From: Rhytidiadelphus loreus
Taxonomy: Eukaryota > Streptophyta > Bryopsida > Hypnales > Hylocomiaceae
Direction: 5' to 3'
DNA length: 64,000 bases
Assembly (NCBI GenBank): GCA_947034895.1
Contig: OX344762.1
Span: 81,586,981-81,650,980, forward strand
Within the stretch, counting starts at the first letter, position 1. Every line of letters starts with the position of its first letter. The notes beneath the pieces were generated by a model. That model saw only the letters and a program-made list of their open reading frames with translations. It had not been told where the DNA came from and did no database searches. Shown piece by piece: positions 38,815 through 51,147 of the stretch. The position numbers were made by a program, and so were the translations under genes.

Positions 38815-40195
38815 TGTAGCATTTGCATGTAGCAACTCCAAATGTGCATTTATTTATTCTATCAAGCTACTATTGTTGATTCTATGTGCCTGAAATCCAT
38901 CATCCTTAGAAATCCTAGCTAATCCCGATAACTTATTTTAGTCATTTGGATGACCATGTTTGGTATTACAGAGGAGTGACTTCAATTTGTGTTGATATTT
39001 GGATTGTGGAGTTTAAGAATGAGCACCTGCTAGCTCCTTTTCCCCAAGGTAAATATGAAATATATAGTTTTATTGGACAAAGTTTTTGTACTTTTTGCAG
39101 GTGATGGACACGAAATTGCATGAGTCTGAGTAGCCTTCAACATTCAGCAAATGGAGGAGCTTATTGAGGAGCCAACTCGAAAATGATTCTGCAACAAATT
39201 TCTTGACAACGCAAAGAAGAGACTTGCCGCATGAATGTGAAGCAGACGGAGGTTCATCATCATCTAAGCTTACTTTTGTATATTGTTTCATACGTCATCA
39301 TTTGATTGTCAGAAATTTGTACCAATGACACCTTTCTTAGGTTCGAATTATTTGAATGATACTTCTTTTGGCACTGTCTTCTGCATTGTTTCATATCAAA
39401 TTTTATGATGTCAGTGCTGCAGTTGTTTAAAGTGTGGAATTTCTTCAACAAAGTGGTCCGCATTAAGTTATACTGTACTCCGTGCAATGGGGAACCTTTG
39501 TTATTTTTCTTAAATTGTTCTAAATTGTGCAAGAACAATTCAAAGAAAAAGTGAAATTTTCTGAAAAACCAATGGTTGGCACAAGAGTCACAACCCATAG
39601 AGGTGACGAAATTGCAAGTCTAATATGAAGGTATAAATTCTTGTAAAATCCATCGAGTGCCTAATGACAATATTTGATAGAACTCACGAACCCTAAATCT
39701 ATATTTCAAGTGAACCTTCAAGAGTGTTTCACTTTCCTATAACTTAGCAAAGGCTCAACTTAAGCTACAGGAATGACTCTGTTTTAACATATACGACCCT
39801 AACTGAAGGTCACTCATGTTTCCATTGGAAGCCTTAAGCTTCTCTCAAGAGTAAGAGCTTCCACTTGCTACAATGCATAGGACTTGGGTTCATAAGTGTC
39901 CTTTGTTGGTGCACCATATTGGTTTTTCCAAATTTGGATGGGAGTGCTAAAGGGGGAGCTAAATTGTCCCAACAAATTCGAAGGTAGGAGTTTTAGATCT
40001 TTATGTATTTTGGCATTTCTTTCTTTCATGCGTCTTATTTCCAAAAATATTGTCTCCCCATTATGTTTCCTTTCTACAAAAATCAAATATATATGAAAAA
40101 GTACCAGGTGTCACTCCAAAATTGTGCTATAATTTTCGTTTTTTCTCTATTAGTATTGTATGAGTGCAAATCTAGAAGATTGACCACAGATACTT

Positions 40196-41007
40196 TTAAC
40201 CCCTAAATGCCTGGGCAACCATATATGGTTGCCTTGAAATTTCACGCTCATTTTGCAGTGGGGAGCTAAATTCGTTTGACCGGTTTAAAGAAAAATTCGG
40301 GCAGTTTTTAGGGTTAACTATTGAAAACTTTCATTTTTCACTGAAAAAGGTATATATTTGATTGTTGAGAGGTCTCCAAAGCCATATATGTCCATTAGTG
40401 GAAGAGTGAAGCTTGCTAATTTTACTTCATTTTCCAACTTTGAGCAATTTCACTTGATTTGAGATCTAAAAACTTGTACTTATCCATTTGCTTTGAAAAT
40501 GGTGCCAACGGAAAGAGTAAAGTGTTTTCATGATTTTCACCATTGAAAATTTAAACATGAAAGTGTTGATTTGGAGTTATTTTTATTTATACTTATAAAA
40601 GAAAATTGCATCTCAACAATTGGAAGGTGGATTGTATAATGAGTTTAATAGCTTTTCAAGTGATATTAAGTTTTTTGAAAGGTCATTTTAGTGTGCTAAC
40701 ACAATTTGTAGTTGTTCATGTCACCTCCAATCCAAAAAAACTTTTATGCGCAAATTTTTGAAACATTGTAGGGGAGGGACAACATATTAATAATAGAAAA
40801 CGTACATTTCTTTTGTTATAATCTCACAACTCTTATGCAATTTTGTACTCAAAATTGGTGTGCATACTAATAAGTAAGCTCTTTAAACATTCATATTGTT
40901 AGATTTCGAAAAGAAAAAAATTTTGCTTCAATGAAGATAACTATAAGCCCATGCTCTTTTTTCATAGTCAAAATACACTTGAAAAGGCTTGGGCATTTAG
41001 GGGTTAA
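40196..41007. mobile_element. TTAA-flanked MITE, 812 bp
   Basis: Both ends carry the same inverted repeat: TTAACCCCTAAATGCC on the left, and GGCATTTAGGGGTTAA on the right. The interior is AT-rich and noncoding. TTAA at both borders with CCCCTA just inside fits piggyBac-type ends. The same ends, with different subterminal bases, occur at four other sites in the window. Confidence 0.83.
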
Positions 41008-41152
41008 TGGGACATTGCTTTGGAATAGCAGTTGCCTTTCAAGTTCTTGTGGTAACGAAACCTATAACTAAACTACATCCATCACGCAAACTAGATGCCT
41101 TGATTACTCAAATAATATTTTCTAAAGCCTGGGTGCCTAAAGTAGAGTATAA

Positions 41153-42640
41153 GGGCCGGTATACACTTGGGGCCGGATTGAAGGCCGACCGGAACTCTCC
41201 AAGTTTGAACCAATGGGATTGCTCAATTTCTCCAAATCCGGCCCAAGGGCTTTATACTAGGGCCAGATTGATACCACCACTCATCCTACGTGTCGGCTCA
41301 GGTGGCATAGTTTTGGCGCCAAACCATCCGGCCCCAAGGGAGCAATCGGGCCGAGGTTTTTGGTGGCCCGATTTCCCATCTAGGGCTGGATTGGGGCCGG
41401 ATTGGACTCCTCTATTGGATCGGACAAATCTCCACCGTCTACCACGCAAGGGCTTTTCTTTTCTTTTTTATTACATTTTTATTAACTGCGAGCTCAATCC
41501 CATCTGGTTGAGTCATGTTGTGATACACATGCTGTGTTACAAGATGTCAATACTGAATTTTATTGTCAATACTGAATTTTATTGTTAATACTGAATTTTA
41601 TTGCTAATACTGAATTTTATTGTTAATACTGAATTTTATTGTTAATAATGAATTTTATTATTATTAACCATTGCAATTGTAACAATAATGTCTTTGCAAT
41701 TGTTTTAGCATGAGATATTAATAATTAATTTTTTTGGTGTAGACACAAATTACATACTATGTTATAGACACTAATTTTGATAAATTACATGCTTAATAAG
41801 TAAATTTTTTATATGGACACAAATCTGTAAATGAAAGTCATTGTTGAAGTTATGCCAAAAACTTTGACATCTACAAGATAATGTGTGTTTTTATCAATTT
41901 TGATGACAAATACTTGAAAAAAGAATATGGTAAGGAAAAATTATGCTACTAGAAATAACATGTATGGTAAAACCTGATTTACATTTATCATTGAATTCAT
42001 TCAAGTTTTCATAATAAAAGATTTCATGCTTTTCTTTAAAATAAACTAAGAAATTAAAAAAAATTACATGTTTTCTTGAATTGTATGTTTAATAAATGAC
42101 AACTATTATGGGGCTACAAAACTTTTTCCAATGTCAACTCTAGTTTTAGTGTAAAAAAAAAAAGGTTAAAAAAAAGTCAAAGAACTTCCTTTTTTTCCAA
42201 ATAGAAAAAATAGGAAGAGAATGGAAAAGGTTAAAAAAAATAAAAAAATCTCTCTTCCATTTTGAAATAGGTAAAGTAGGAATAAAAAGGAAAAGTCTAA
42301 AGAATTCTAATTTTTTTTTCCCTATATTTGAAATAGAATAAATATTAAAAAAAAATCCTAAAATATTAAAAAAAAAAGATGCATGTCTTAGATTTTTTTA
42401 ATTAAGCATTCCAAAAATCCAAGAGCACATTAATCAAGAATTCGGCCTTAGAATTGGGCCTCAACACTTTACATTACCTAAGTCCGGAGTGATGAATTGG
42501 AATTCGGCCCCAAAATTCGGCCTCAACCCCTTCTACATTATCTGGGGCTGGAGTGGTGATTTGGGGCCGGATTGTGGGCCGGATTGGAGGCAAATCGGGC
42601 CGGCCTTCCATCCAGCCCCAGGCCATGTATATACCCGCCC
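41153..42640. mobile_element. PIF/Harbinger-like nonautonomous element, 1,488 bp, TAA TSD
   Basis: The flanks are TAA (41150-41152 and 42641-42643). The ends are GGGCCGGTATACACTTGGGG and, inverted, GGGCGGGTATATACATGGCC. The unit 1 paralogue (about 19290) is continuous across this point, so it is a true insertion. GGGC ends plus TAA duplications match PIF/Harbinger. The motif GGCCGGATTG and close variants are repeated many times in both subterminal 300 bp, as expected of transposase binding sites. The core is AT-rich and encodes no transposase; the GC-rich ends contrast strongly with the surroundings. Confidence 0.85.
41548..41661. repeat. 19-bp tandem repeat inside the Harbinger-like element
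   Basis: Six copies of a unit like TAATACTGAATTTTATTGT. The first five are nearly exact and the sixth is degenerate. Confidence 0.9.
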
Positions 42641-43451
42641 TAATGAAGTGATGTTATGTAGAAGATTTGGGGCATTGGACAATGGATATGTTTACAAATG
42701 GTCCCAGTGAGAACTCAATTGTAAACAAAATTCTTGTCTTGCCTTTGACCCAAAGTTGAAAGTACTCAGTCCCTTTTGACCCCGCAACCTTCTCTTAGCT
42801 GCTACATTATCTGGGTACCCGAAGTTTGTGATTTGGGGGTCATTAGAAAACATAGTCATTGTGATGGACTAAATGTTAGTTGGGTGTTGCAGTCTAAACA
42901 AAAGTGAAGCTGCCTGGGCTGGAAGCCAGAGCATGTTACATGGGAGTCTTGTGCAAACCCATTCTTATCAAAGCACAAACAACTTGATTGAAAATCTGGA
43001 CATTCTGACTTATGGTCTGTCCACACTTGGCGTTTGCAAACACCATGCATTAAAAGATAAAACTTCCGCAAAAGAAAGAAATAATCTTTTTTAATGGAGG
43101 TCAGGTTCGGAACTGCTGTCAGAGTTTTTTAACTAGCTGCAGTTCACACATGACTCATACTTCTTCAACCGCACACTACAGCCAGAGGTCACCCTCTGCA
43201 ATAAACAATTAAAATTTCAAAATCTGAATGATTTTGAAAATTAACAAATCATCTTGGTAAATTCAAGGAAAATTAATCGTAAAAAAATTCCAAATCTTGG
43301 AAATGATGTCAACTCAATTTGTTGCCTTCACTAAACATTGAATGGAAAGATCGTTTTTATAATGGTATCCATTTTTCATCACGAATCCTCAAAGGATATG
43401 GGACAATAAGAAGATGAGAGCTTTACTACTCATTGTCAAAATGCAAGAATT

Positions 43452-43815
43452 ATGTTCAATGTAGAACTTTAGATCTCATTTAGTCATAGTAGAATAAGTT
43501 TTTTTAAGAAATTTCATACTAAGAAAAGTTGGTAGATCAAGATAACGTTCATCTCCAAAAATCCATTAGAGATTTAAAGCCTCCAATCGAAAATTAGGAA
43601 CAAAATTCAAAGAAGATGTCTCAAAATGTCAAAGAAAATGTCCCTCCCAACCTCTCTTTGAATTTTGTCCCTAACTTTTGATTGGAGGATTTAAATCTCT
43701 AACGGATTTTTGGTGATGAAATTTAGCTTGATTTGACAACTTTTCTTAGTCCAAAATTTCTTAAAAAATATTATTCTACTATGACAAAATGAGATCTGAA
43801 GTTCTACATTGAACA
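43452..43815. repeat. Long foldback hairpin, arms about 165 nt
   Basis: The outer arm TGTTCAATGTAGAAC is inverted as GTTCTACATTGAACA. Pairing continues inward with few mismatches (AGATCTCATTT with AAATGAGATCT, and ACAAAATTCAAAGA with TCTTTGAATTTTGT) to a short loop near 43634. The unit 1 copy is 21080-21385. If transcribed, it would give a long double-stranded RNA stem. Role unknown. Confidence 0.8.
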
Positions 43816-44351
43816 CAAATCTTGCTTTTGACTTAACTAGGTATGAGTGATTGAACTTCTACTACTCCTAATTTTCATATCCCATATGGATTGTATTACC
43901 TCCCATCATCCCACTTGTATAAAGACATTGCCTATGCATCTTTGCATTCACACATTGGTAGAGGGTTCCAAATACGCGCGAGATTCTTGGAAAATTGGAA
44001 GTTTTTTCATTTTCCCAAGTGGGTTCCTTTTAATTTCTGCCTTGGACAGCCAGTGCTTTTACGTTAATGGGGTATCGAGAGCTCCATTTGGTAAGAGCGG
44101 TCATCAAGTCCTGAAATCTTCATTTTTAGAAGATTACTAAGTTGTTGTTATGGACTACTTCTGCAGCGGTGGGCCACCAATAAAGAATTGATTAATGGTA
44201 TAGTACCGGTGTCAAGTCCATGCCACGTCGGCTGCCATGTAGGTTCGGTTGATATTTAAGCTCTCTGGTCTGAACGCGCTACGATTTACAGCTGATTTAA
44301 TGCCTTAACGTCGCCACCATAAGGCCAAGTGTGGACAGACCATTAGTGACC

Positions 44352-44672
44352 CAAATATATGTAGTTGCATTTGGCACATTGAAGAACCGATGGAGAATTC
44401 TTAAATGTTTTAATTCTAGAGTTGATAGAGCTGCTAAGGTTACAATAGCATGTTGTTGGTTACACAATTATTGTGAGATGATGAATGAGCTAGAGCCTAT
44501 TGTGCCTATTGCACATTTGCGAAGAGATCCACTTGTTGGATTTGGGAATGCAAGATTACCCATACATAGGAAGAGAGAACAATCAAAACGTCAAGGAGAG
44601 ATTCTTAGGCAAAAGTTGTTTAGGCAATGGGTTATGGAAACCCTGAAGATGAATGACCATATCTTTTGTTGA
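44352..44672 (+). pseudogene. PIF/Harbinger transposase, C-terminal fragment
   Basis: The frame encodes VAFGTLKNRWRILKCF, then IACCWLHNYCEMM. This is the last conserved block of the HARBI1-like DDE_4 transposase, where the third catalytic acid normally precedes the FGxLKxRWR motif. The N-terminal catalytic part is missing: the frame starts abruptly beside an 18-bp inverted copy of sequence from about 43016. A basic tail follows and ends at 44672. It is partner to the Myb-like gene on the opposite strand, the usual two-gene arrangement of these transposons. Confidence 0.83.
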
Positions 44673-44819
44673 ACTACAAGTCTTTTGGGGATTACACAAA
44701 AGGTTTTTTATTCAATGTAATGGAATTTTGAACAAATCAAAACAAACTCAAATCAAAACAAAACAAATTCCATACATTGGAAAGAAGATGCAATGCCTTC
44801 AATCTAGGAAATTAGATAT

Positions 44820-46259
44820 CTACTTAAAACTACTTGTAGAGTCCTTCCCTTTCAAAGCTTCCACAAACAAAGTCACCATTTGCAATTGAGTCTTCATCAT
44901 CATCTCCCTACTCTCTCTCTCTCTCTCACCCTTCATCATCAACTCCCTCCCCTCTCTCTCACTATCTATAATCTTCTCTGCTAGCTCCAACTTCATCTTC
45001 TCAACTTCCAAAATTCCCTTTGAGAAGTCCTTAATGGCTAAAGCAACGGTCTCATCTCTTGCAACCAACTTCCTCTTTCCTGCACTCTTGTTCCTCGGGG
45101 GGGGGGGCATTTAGAGTGTCCATTAGAAACCACGTGCAAACAAAACTTTGAACCCCCTATATACTTTTTGAATTTTAAATTAAAAAAAATTAAAAAAATA
45201 TGAATAGATTTTCCTACTTTGAAAGTTTATGTTTTGAATTATTGATATTTTTATTTGTTAATAATAATTAGTTACAAATTTTTGAAGTAAAAAGATACAC
45301 TGTAGAACTGAAAAATAACTTTCACACCCCTATATTATATAAGAAAAAATTGTCTATAAAATGAACAAAAAATTCCTAAAAATTCCTCATTATTGAAAGC
45401 TCATTTTGAGTTGAATATTGACTCAATGGTCATCTACATGTGTCCTCTATAATTATTTGAGTTGAAAAACATGCCATTTTAGTTCATTTTCAACCTCTTC
45501 TAGAAATCATTTCATATTTTATTTGAGTTGGAAATTTTGGCAATAGAAAGCTATAGTCATTATTAAACAATGTTCAAAATTTTAGGTTGAAATTATAGTT
45601 TATTAGAAACCACTTGTTCGCACGTGGTTTGTTATAGTAGAACTAAGTGCACCCCCCGAGTCTTGTTCACTTGTCCCTCACAACCCGATTGATTAACCGC
45701 CTCTATGCATGGGAACTGTAATCCCGTAGCACTTGCAACAAAAGGAGGGAGAGGAGTTCCAGGCATGTTGCCCTCATCACCATCACTAACAACTACAATC
45801 TAAGAATGTTGCAAATGAACTCCCTGATCAACCCCATGAGATACACCATGAATCCTAGCTGGACCACGTACCCAAAATCTGATAAAAAAATTTGTACCAA
45901 GGAACCCATGTAGAAGGTGGCGCTCCGGTTTCCTCTTGTTTGAGTGTCTCCTTCTGGTAGATGCTCTTCATGCTAGCCTATTTGTCTTTGGTTTATTGCC
46001 ACGTCCGTTGAGGTTCTTCTAAAAATTGTGCATTGAGGTCCTTTACAAAAGACACCCAATTCGCTTGCTTGAATGGCTTGCAGTTGTACTCCCAATACTT
46101 GTCTGCACACATATTAACAAGAAACCTCACAATTGCATTCTTCCATTCCCTCTTCACATTTCCAGTACCACGTGAACCTCTTCCTTGAGTTCCTTGAGAA
46201 CTATCACCCCCCTCATTAGAAAGCATCAAAGCTAGCAACCCTCCCTTTGGGGTCTCCAT
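44820..46259 (-). pseudogene. Harbinger-associated Myb/trihelix-like protein, split by a MITE
   Basis: The N-terminal piece (46259-45993) begins METPKGGL and contains a trihelix-like block with NMCADKYWEYNCKPF and W residues at helix spacing. Next comes frame-disrupted sequence still readable as GAPPSTWVPWYKFF (about 45920-45840). The MITE 45094-45660 follows, then the C-terminal coiled tail, rich in Lys/Glu, ending at 44820. This is the second protein of PIF/Harbinger elements, which assists transposase DNA binding and nuclear entry (family knowledge). Stops and the insertion make it nonfunctional. The apparent MPPPP start at about 45110 is the MITE's G-run, not a real start. Confidence 0.78.
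45094..45660. mobile_element. hAT-like MITE, 567 bp, perfect 8-bp TSD
   Basis: TCTTGTTC flanks both sides (45086-45093 and 45661-45668). The ends are CTCGGGGGG...GCATTTAG and, inverted, CTCGGGGGGTGCACTTAG. A run of 11 Gs at the left end may be a slippage product. It is inserted in the Myb-like pseudogene. The interior matches 48607-49066 and, inverted, 29594-30182. Confidence 0.88.
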
Positions 46260-46969
46260 AATATCCACTGAAAATTGAAACCGTAATTCACTACCTTCCA
46301 CCAAAATGAAATACCTTAACCACACGAAATACAAAACAACAAGGCACCCCTAGAAAAAGAAAGTCAAAAGAGAGAGAAGGCAAGAAGAGGAGAGAAAGAA
46401 AAGAAAAGACATGCACAATTACTACTTTAACCCTAAAACACATGCGACCCAACAAGGCGGGCCAACCACAAACACCAAACTTGTGACGAAGCGGAAGTGA
46501 TGAAGCGGAAGAGGGAGAGTAACTCTATGTAGTAATTCCCCGTACGGGCTAATCCCTTACAGTTCATGGGGTCAGACCCGTTGGGTTCAGATTGCCCTTA
46601 CCCCCTAAAACCGGCCCTCACGTTTGGTCCCTCACGGAGTCACAACGGAATATGATTGTATGTGCGAGGGCCTACAATCTCCTTTCCAACTCCGTTGCCT
46701 ACAACTTGGCCCCAATTTTGTTCATTGCCCCATCCAAATTTGTCTAGGAAATATTCTAAACTATTTAAGATTCTAACAAAATTTGATTAGATTATGACTT
46801 TTATGTGGAAATGGACTTCCGTGTTAGCCCTTGATTGGAGGATATTTAAGTTCTAATGGATTCATAAAAGGGCAGTTATGGGTTGTTGACAGGGCATTTA
46901 TGACTATAGTCTACCAATGGTTTTATAATTTCAAGCTGATTACTTCAAAAATTCACAGAAATTACAGTT

Positions 46970-47897
46970 TTAACCCCTAAAGGACCGAGGCCTTTTTCTG
47001 CCAAAAACCACTGAAAACTGCCATTTCTGTAGCAAAGAGTTAAATAAAATTTAAATTGTTTTTTTTCACATCTAACCGTAGGATCTTACACCTAACTAGT
47101 ATGAAAGTGTGTGTAAAAAATTTCAGAATTTTTGACCGCACAGATTGCAAGATATCTGCGTTTAAAGTGGAAAAAACAAGTTTTTCAGCACGTTGCGGGA
47201 CTAGATTTTTTGACTTTGAACATTTTTAACTTAAAATTTTTGCACTACAAAGTTTTGAGCTTTAAATTCTTATAGTGGAGAATTGAGTTCAGAGTCTAGG
47301 GAAAAAAAAGAAATTCAAAAAAACTTAATTTTCATACTTAAAAAAATTGTTAAGTAGAAGTAGGTATGAGATAGAAGGAAAATAAAAAATATTCATATAT
47401 TTTAGATGGAATTAAAATGCACTAATTCCAATGGTGAGATTGTTCTAGAAAGTAAACTCAACCATGCCAAAAAATAAAATTTGAAAAATTTGAAAAATTG
47501 CATTCAGAAATGAATCCTACAAGTTATTTTTTTCAACTAACTGCGTGAAAAACTAGAATGTCTATAACTTTTTCACAACAAATCCAAATGAAATGAATAA
47601 AAGCTTTCCAAATAGAAAAAAGATAATCTATGAGAAAAAAAATATTAAAAAAAAAATTCAAATTTTTGCAATTTTGTTTTTGCTACCTGGGCTGCCCTCT
47701 TCCCCTCGTTTGAGCTTATTTGGTCATAACTTTTGTTCACAGGCACCAATTGTGAAGAAAATTATATTCCCACAAAGCTAATCAGCTTTTCTACCTCCTA
47801 AAAAAGTTTCAAGAAATCAAGAGAAAATTTCAGCCCATACGTACCTGCCCGAAAACACATTTGTCCCCCGAAGGGACAACGGTCCTTTAGGGATTAA
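46970..47897. mobile_element. TTAA-flanked MITE, 928 bp
   Basis: The left end is TTAACCCCTAAAGGACCG and the right end, inverted, is TTAATCCCTAAAGGACCG. The interior is AT-rich and noncoding, with no transposase. A truncated relative lies at about 5250-5440. Confidence 0.83.
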
Positions 47898-48514
47898 TCT
47901 AACAATTATAATTCCACTTAGGTTTGATTCGTGTAACAAGTGCACACCTCTGAAAAATATGTGCCCCTATTGGAATTGGCCCCAAGATATTCAGATTGCA
48001 AATCGGGGGTGATAGGTAGTTTTACCTTATATGGAGACAAATTTGTATTTGCTAATGCTTTACCTCAAAAAACATTAAATGGATGCACCAATTGTGCCAT
48101 CAATCATGTGCTAGTGTGTTGACATAATTTTTCAAAAGTTGTGGATTGGCATGGAATCATTTGAACCTCTAATTCCCTTGGCCATATGATTATTCATCTA
48201 GGTTGATTGTTTCCAAGAGTTCAAGGGAAGAAATTGAGATTTTCTTAGGTTCACAAATGAAGACAAGAAAGTTCATAAGGATGGAGGATTTGATTTTTAT
48301 AGGTTCATAAATGAAGATGAAAAATTCAGAAGGTAAGAGGATTTGAATTTCTTGGTTTGAAAACTTAGATCATGTTGGACAAAGAGTATGAAGTTGATTG
48401 TGTGTTTCATGGTGATTTGGTACATGTCAAATTGACAAAATTCTTTGCAATCTTAATCTTGACACGCAAAGACTATTACTATGGTTAATTGGTCATCAAC
48501 CATGCAATTATTCA

Positions 48515-49863
48515 TTAACCTCTAAAGGTCAAAGACTATGTTTTTACCAAAAACGCTTCAAAACTGCCATTTCTAATACTAGTACCAAATTTTAGAAGAA
48601 AAACATTTTTGAATAGATTTTCCTATTTTAGAAGTTTATGTTTTGAATTATTGATATTTTTATTTGCTAATAATAATTAGTTACAAATTTTTGAAGTAAA
48701 AAGATACACTATAGAATTGAAATATAACTTTCACACCCCTATATTATATAAGAATAAATTGTCTAAAAAATGAACAAAAGAATTCAAAAAATAACTCTAT
48801 TGAAAGCTCATTTTGAGTTGAATATTGACTCAATGGTCATCTAAATGTGTTCTCTATAATTATTTGAGTTGAAAAACATGCCATTTTAGTTCATTTTCAA
48901 CCTCTTCTAGAAATCATTTTATACTTTATTTGAGTTGGAAATTTCGGCAATAGAAACCTATAGTCATTATTAAACAATGCTCAAAATCTTAGGTTGAAAT
49001 TATAGTTTGTTAGAAACCACTTGTTTGCACATGGTTTGTTGTAGTAGAACTAAGTGCACCCCCGAGGTAACCGTAGGATGTTGTAGTACTCTAGTTTGAG
49101 AAGATGTGGAAAAAAATTCAAAATTTTTTACCATGTAGATTGCAAGATATTAATGTTTGAAATGACAAAAATCCTTTTTTTGGCCTTGCAAAAAAACATT
49201 CAGTTGTCCAAAATGGTAGTAACTCTTTGGATTTATTCTTCAAGTCAAATTGTATACATTCTTGAAAAAATTTAGATCATTTGGAATTGCACTACATAAT
49301 TATAGGACAAAAACAGTAAGTAGAAAGAAATAGAGAATGATTCAAAACACTAAATTGTTAAGAATTTAATTATGGAATTGAAAAATTCCAATCTCAATAG
49401 TTGTAATTTAGTAATAAAAAATCTACATCATATGCTTTTATTTTTTTCAAAAAAAATTCAAAATTGAGTTAAATAAAGGACTCCAAAGTTTATTTTAGAG
49501 TAGAAAATCTATAATTGCTCGCAAACTAGAATGTTCACCGCATAACTTTCACCTCATAAATCAAAATACAATGATTAAAAGCTTAACATACACATATAAA
49601 TCTAGAGAACCAACTTCAAATTTTTATTTTTGAAAAAAGTGATTTTTTAAGAAATTTTTGGATTGCCCACCAAGCATTGAAAATTACATACCATGCAATA
49701 ACTTTTGAACCATGTAGTCAAAAGTTATCAAAATTGTTGGGCCTTAAAGCTACTCCTCAGGCACATGTGTGGAAATTTCAAAGAAAAAAAAAATTCCATT
49801 TGTAGTGATCTGCTCAAAATTGCTATGTTGTCAAAAAACGCAGTTTGGTCCTTTAGGGGTTAA
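48515..49863. mobile_element. TTAA-flanked MITE with exact empty site in unit 1
   Basis: The ends are TTAACCTCTAAAGGTC and, inverted, TTAACCCCTAAAGGACC. Unit 1 at about 21890-21903 reads CATTAAGTGAATG with a single TTAA, while here TTAA borders both sides. The target is therefore TTAA, duplicated on insertion and precise. Excluding a nested hAT-like MITE (48607-49066), the element is about 890 bp. The interior resembles 46970-47897. Confidence 0.88.
48607..49066. mobile_element. Truncated hAT-like MITE nested in a TTAA element
   Basis: Almost identical to 45200-45660, including the right end AAGTGCACCCCCGAG. The left end is missing. It splits the host element, whose own sequence resumes at GTAACCGTAGGAT, as in the copy at about 47080. 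Confidence 0.83.
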
Positions 49864-50088
49864 GTGAATTAATCATGTACACATTCTCATTTCTACATAA
49901 ATGTTGGAAGTCATGCATCATACACTTTTTGTCTTGTATTTACAAGATAAATGATTTATAAAGAGTGAATTGTCAAGTCATTTAAAACCCATGTTTATGT
50001 GATGCGTCTTCCAATATTTATTCTTGAATGCATTTATATTCTTAATATAATATTTTTTGATTGACAACTAGATACGGTTGCATGCAAT

Positions 50089-50842
50089 TTAACCCCTGAA
50101 ATCCAAAAGCCTTTTTGGGGGGTCAAAAACCACTCAAAATTGCCATTTCTATTGCATTGAGGCAAGATAATAGAAAAATAATAGAAAAATGGAAATTTGG
50201 TGTGTTGAACTAAAAAATCTTAAACTAAACTTATTTCAAAAAATGTGGAAATCTTTTTGTGAAATTTAACCTCATAGATTGGAAGATATTAGAAGTGAAG
50301 AAAATCCCTTTTTATGAGACATCACTACACTAGATTATTAAATTTTGAATCCTCTAAACTTTGATTCTTTGCACTATAGATTTTGATTTTGGTTATTCTT
50401 ATGCTAGAGAATTGAATTGATTTTAGTCTAAACTTCCTTAATAGTTTTAGGTAGAATTAAAACACACAAATCCCAACAATGAGATAAAAATTGTAAAAAT
50501 TGAATTAATTAATGAAGTCAATGTGATATTTAATCACAATAATGTTCTAAGAGCCTCCAAAACAAAATACTCCATGACCTTCTCTTCACTTATCCAAATG
50601 GAATGAGTCAAAGATTTCCAAAAAGAAAAAAAATATATTCTATAAGAATTTAAGAAGAAAATTATTTCAAAATTAATGAATTTTTTGTGATGCCCAAGCT
50701 CAACTAGTTTTAGATTTGGTGGCATAACTTATGCATTTGAACAATTGTTGAAATAAAAATTTCTACACCTAAAAAGTTTATATATTCTAACTTCTATCTA
50801 AAAAAGAATTTAAAAAAAATACTTTGGAACTTTAGGGGTTAA
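50089..50842. mobile_element. TTAA-flanked MITE, 754 bp
   Basis: The ends are TTAACCCCTGAAATCCAAA and, inverted, TTAACCCCTAAAGTTCCAAA. It shares the internal phrase AAAACTGCCATTTCT-like near its left end with the other copies. AT-rich, noncoding. Confidence 0.78.
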
Positions 50843-51147
50843 TCACATCGAGTTGTCTTCTCCCTAAATGAGGGTTTAGATCCCACTTTGGCAAAAAGAG
50901 GGGATCAAACACAAATGAACACCTCAAATGGTGGGCAACTGGGCAAACACCTCCATCTTCATATAGTAAGATTAGTTACGATTGAGCAAAAATCTCTATC
51001 AACCAAAATTACATACACATGAAGTCTGATTTATTAATCACACATAAGCAAATTGCAAATAAAATAGGTGAAGTTGAAGAATGCGATTTTTAAAATGATG
51101 GTTAAATGTGTAAATCGATTTATGACTTAATCATCTCGAAAAAATCT

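Noticed and set aside
45070..45110. Minus-strand gene starting MPPPPRNKSAG
   Set aside because: The Pro run is the G-rich end of an inserted MITE. The true upstream coding part lies beyond the MITE.
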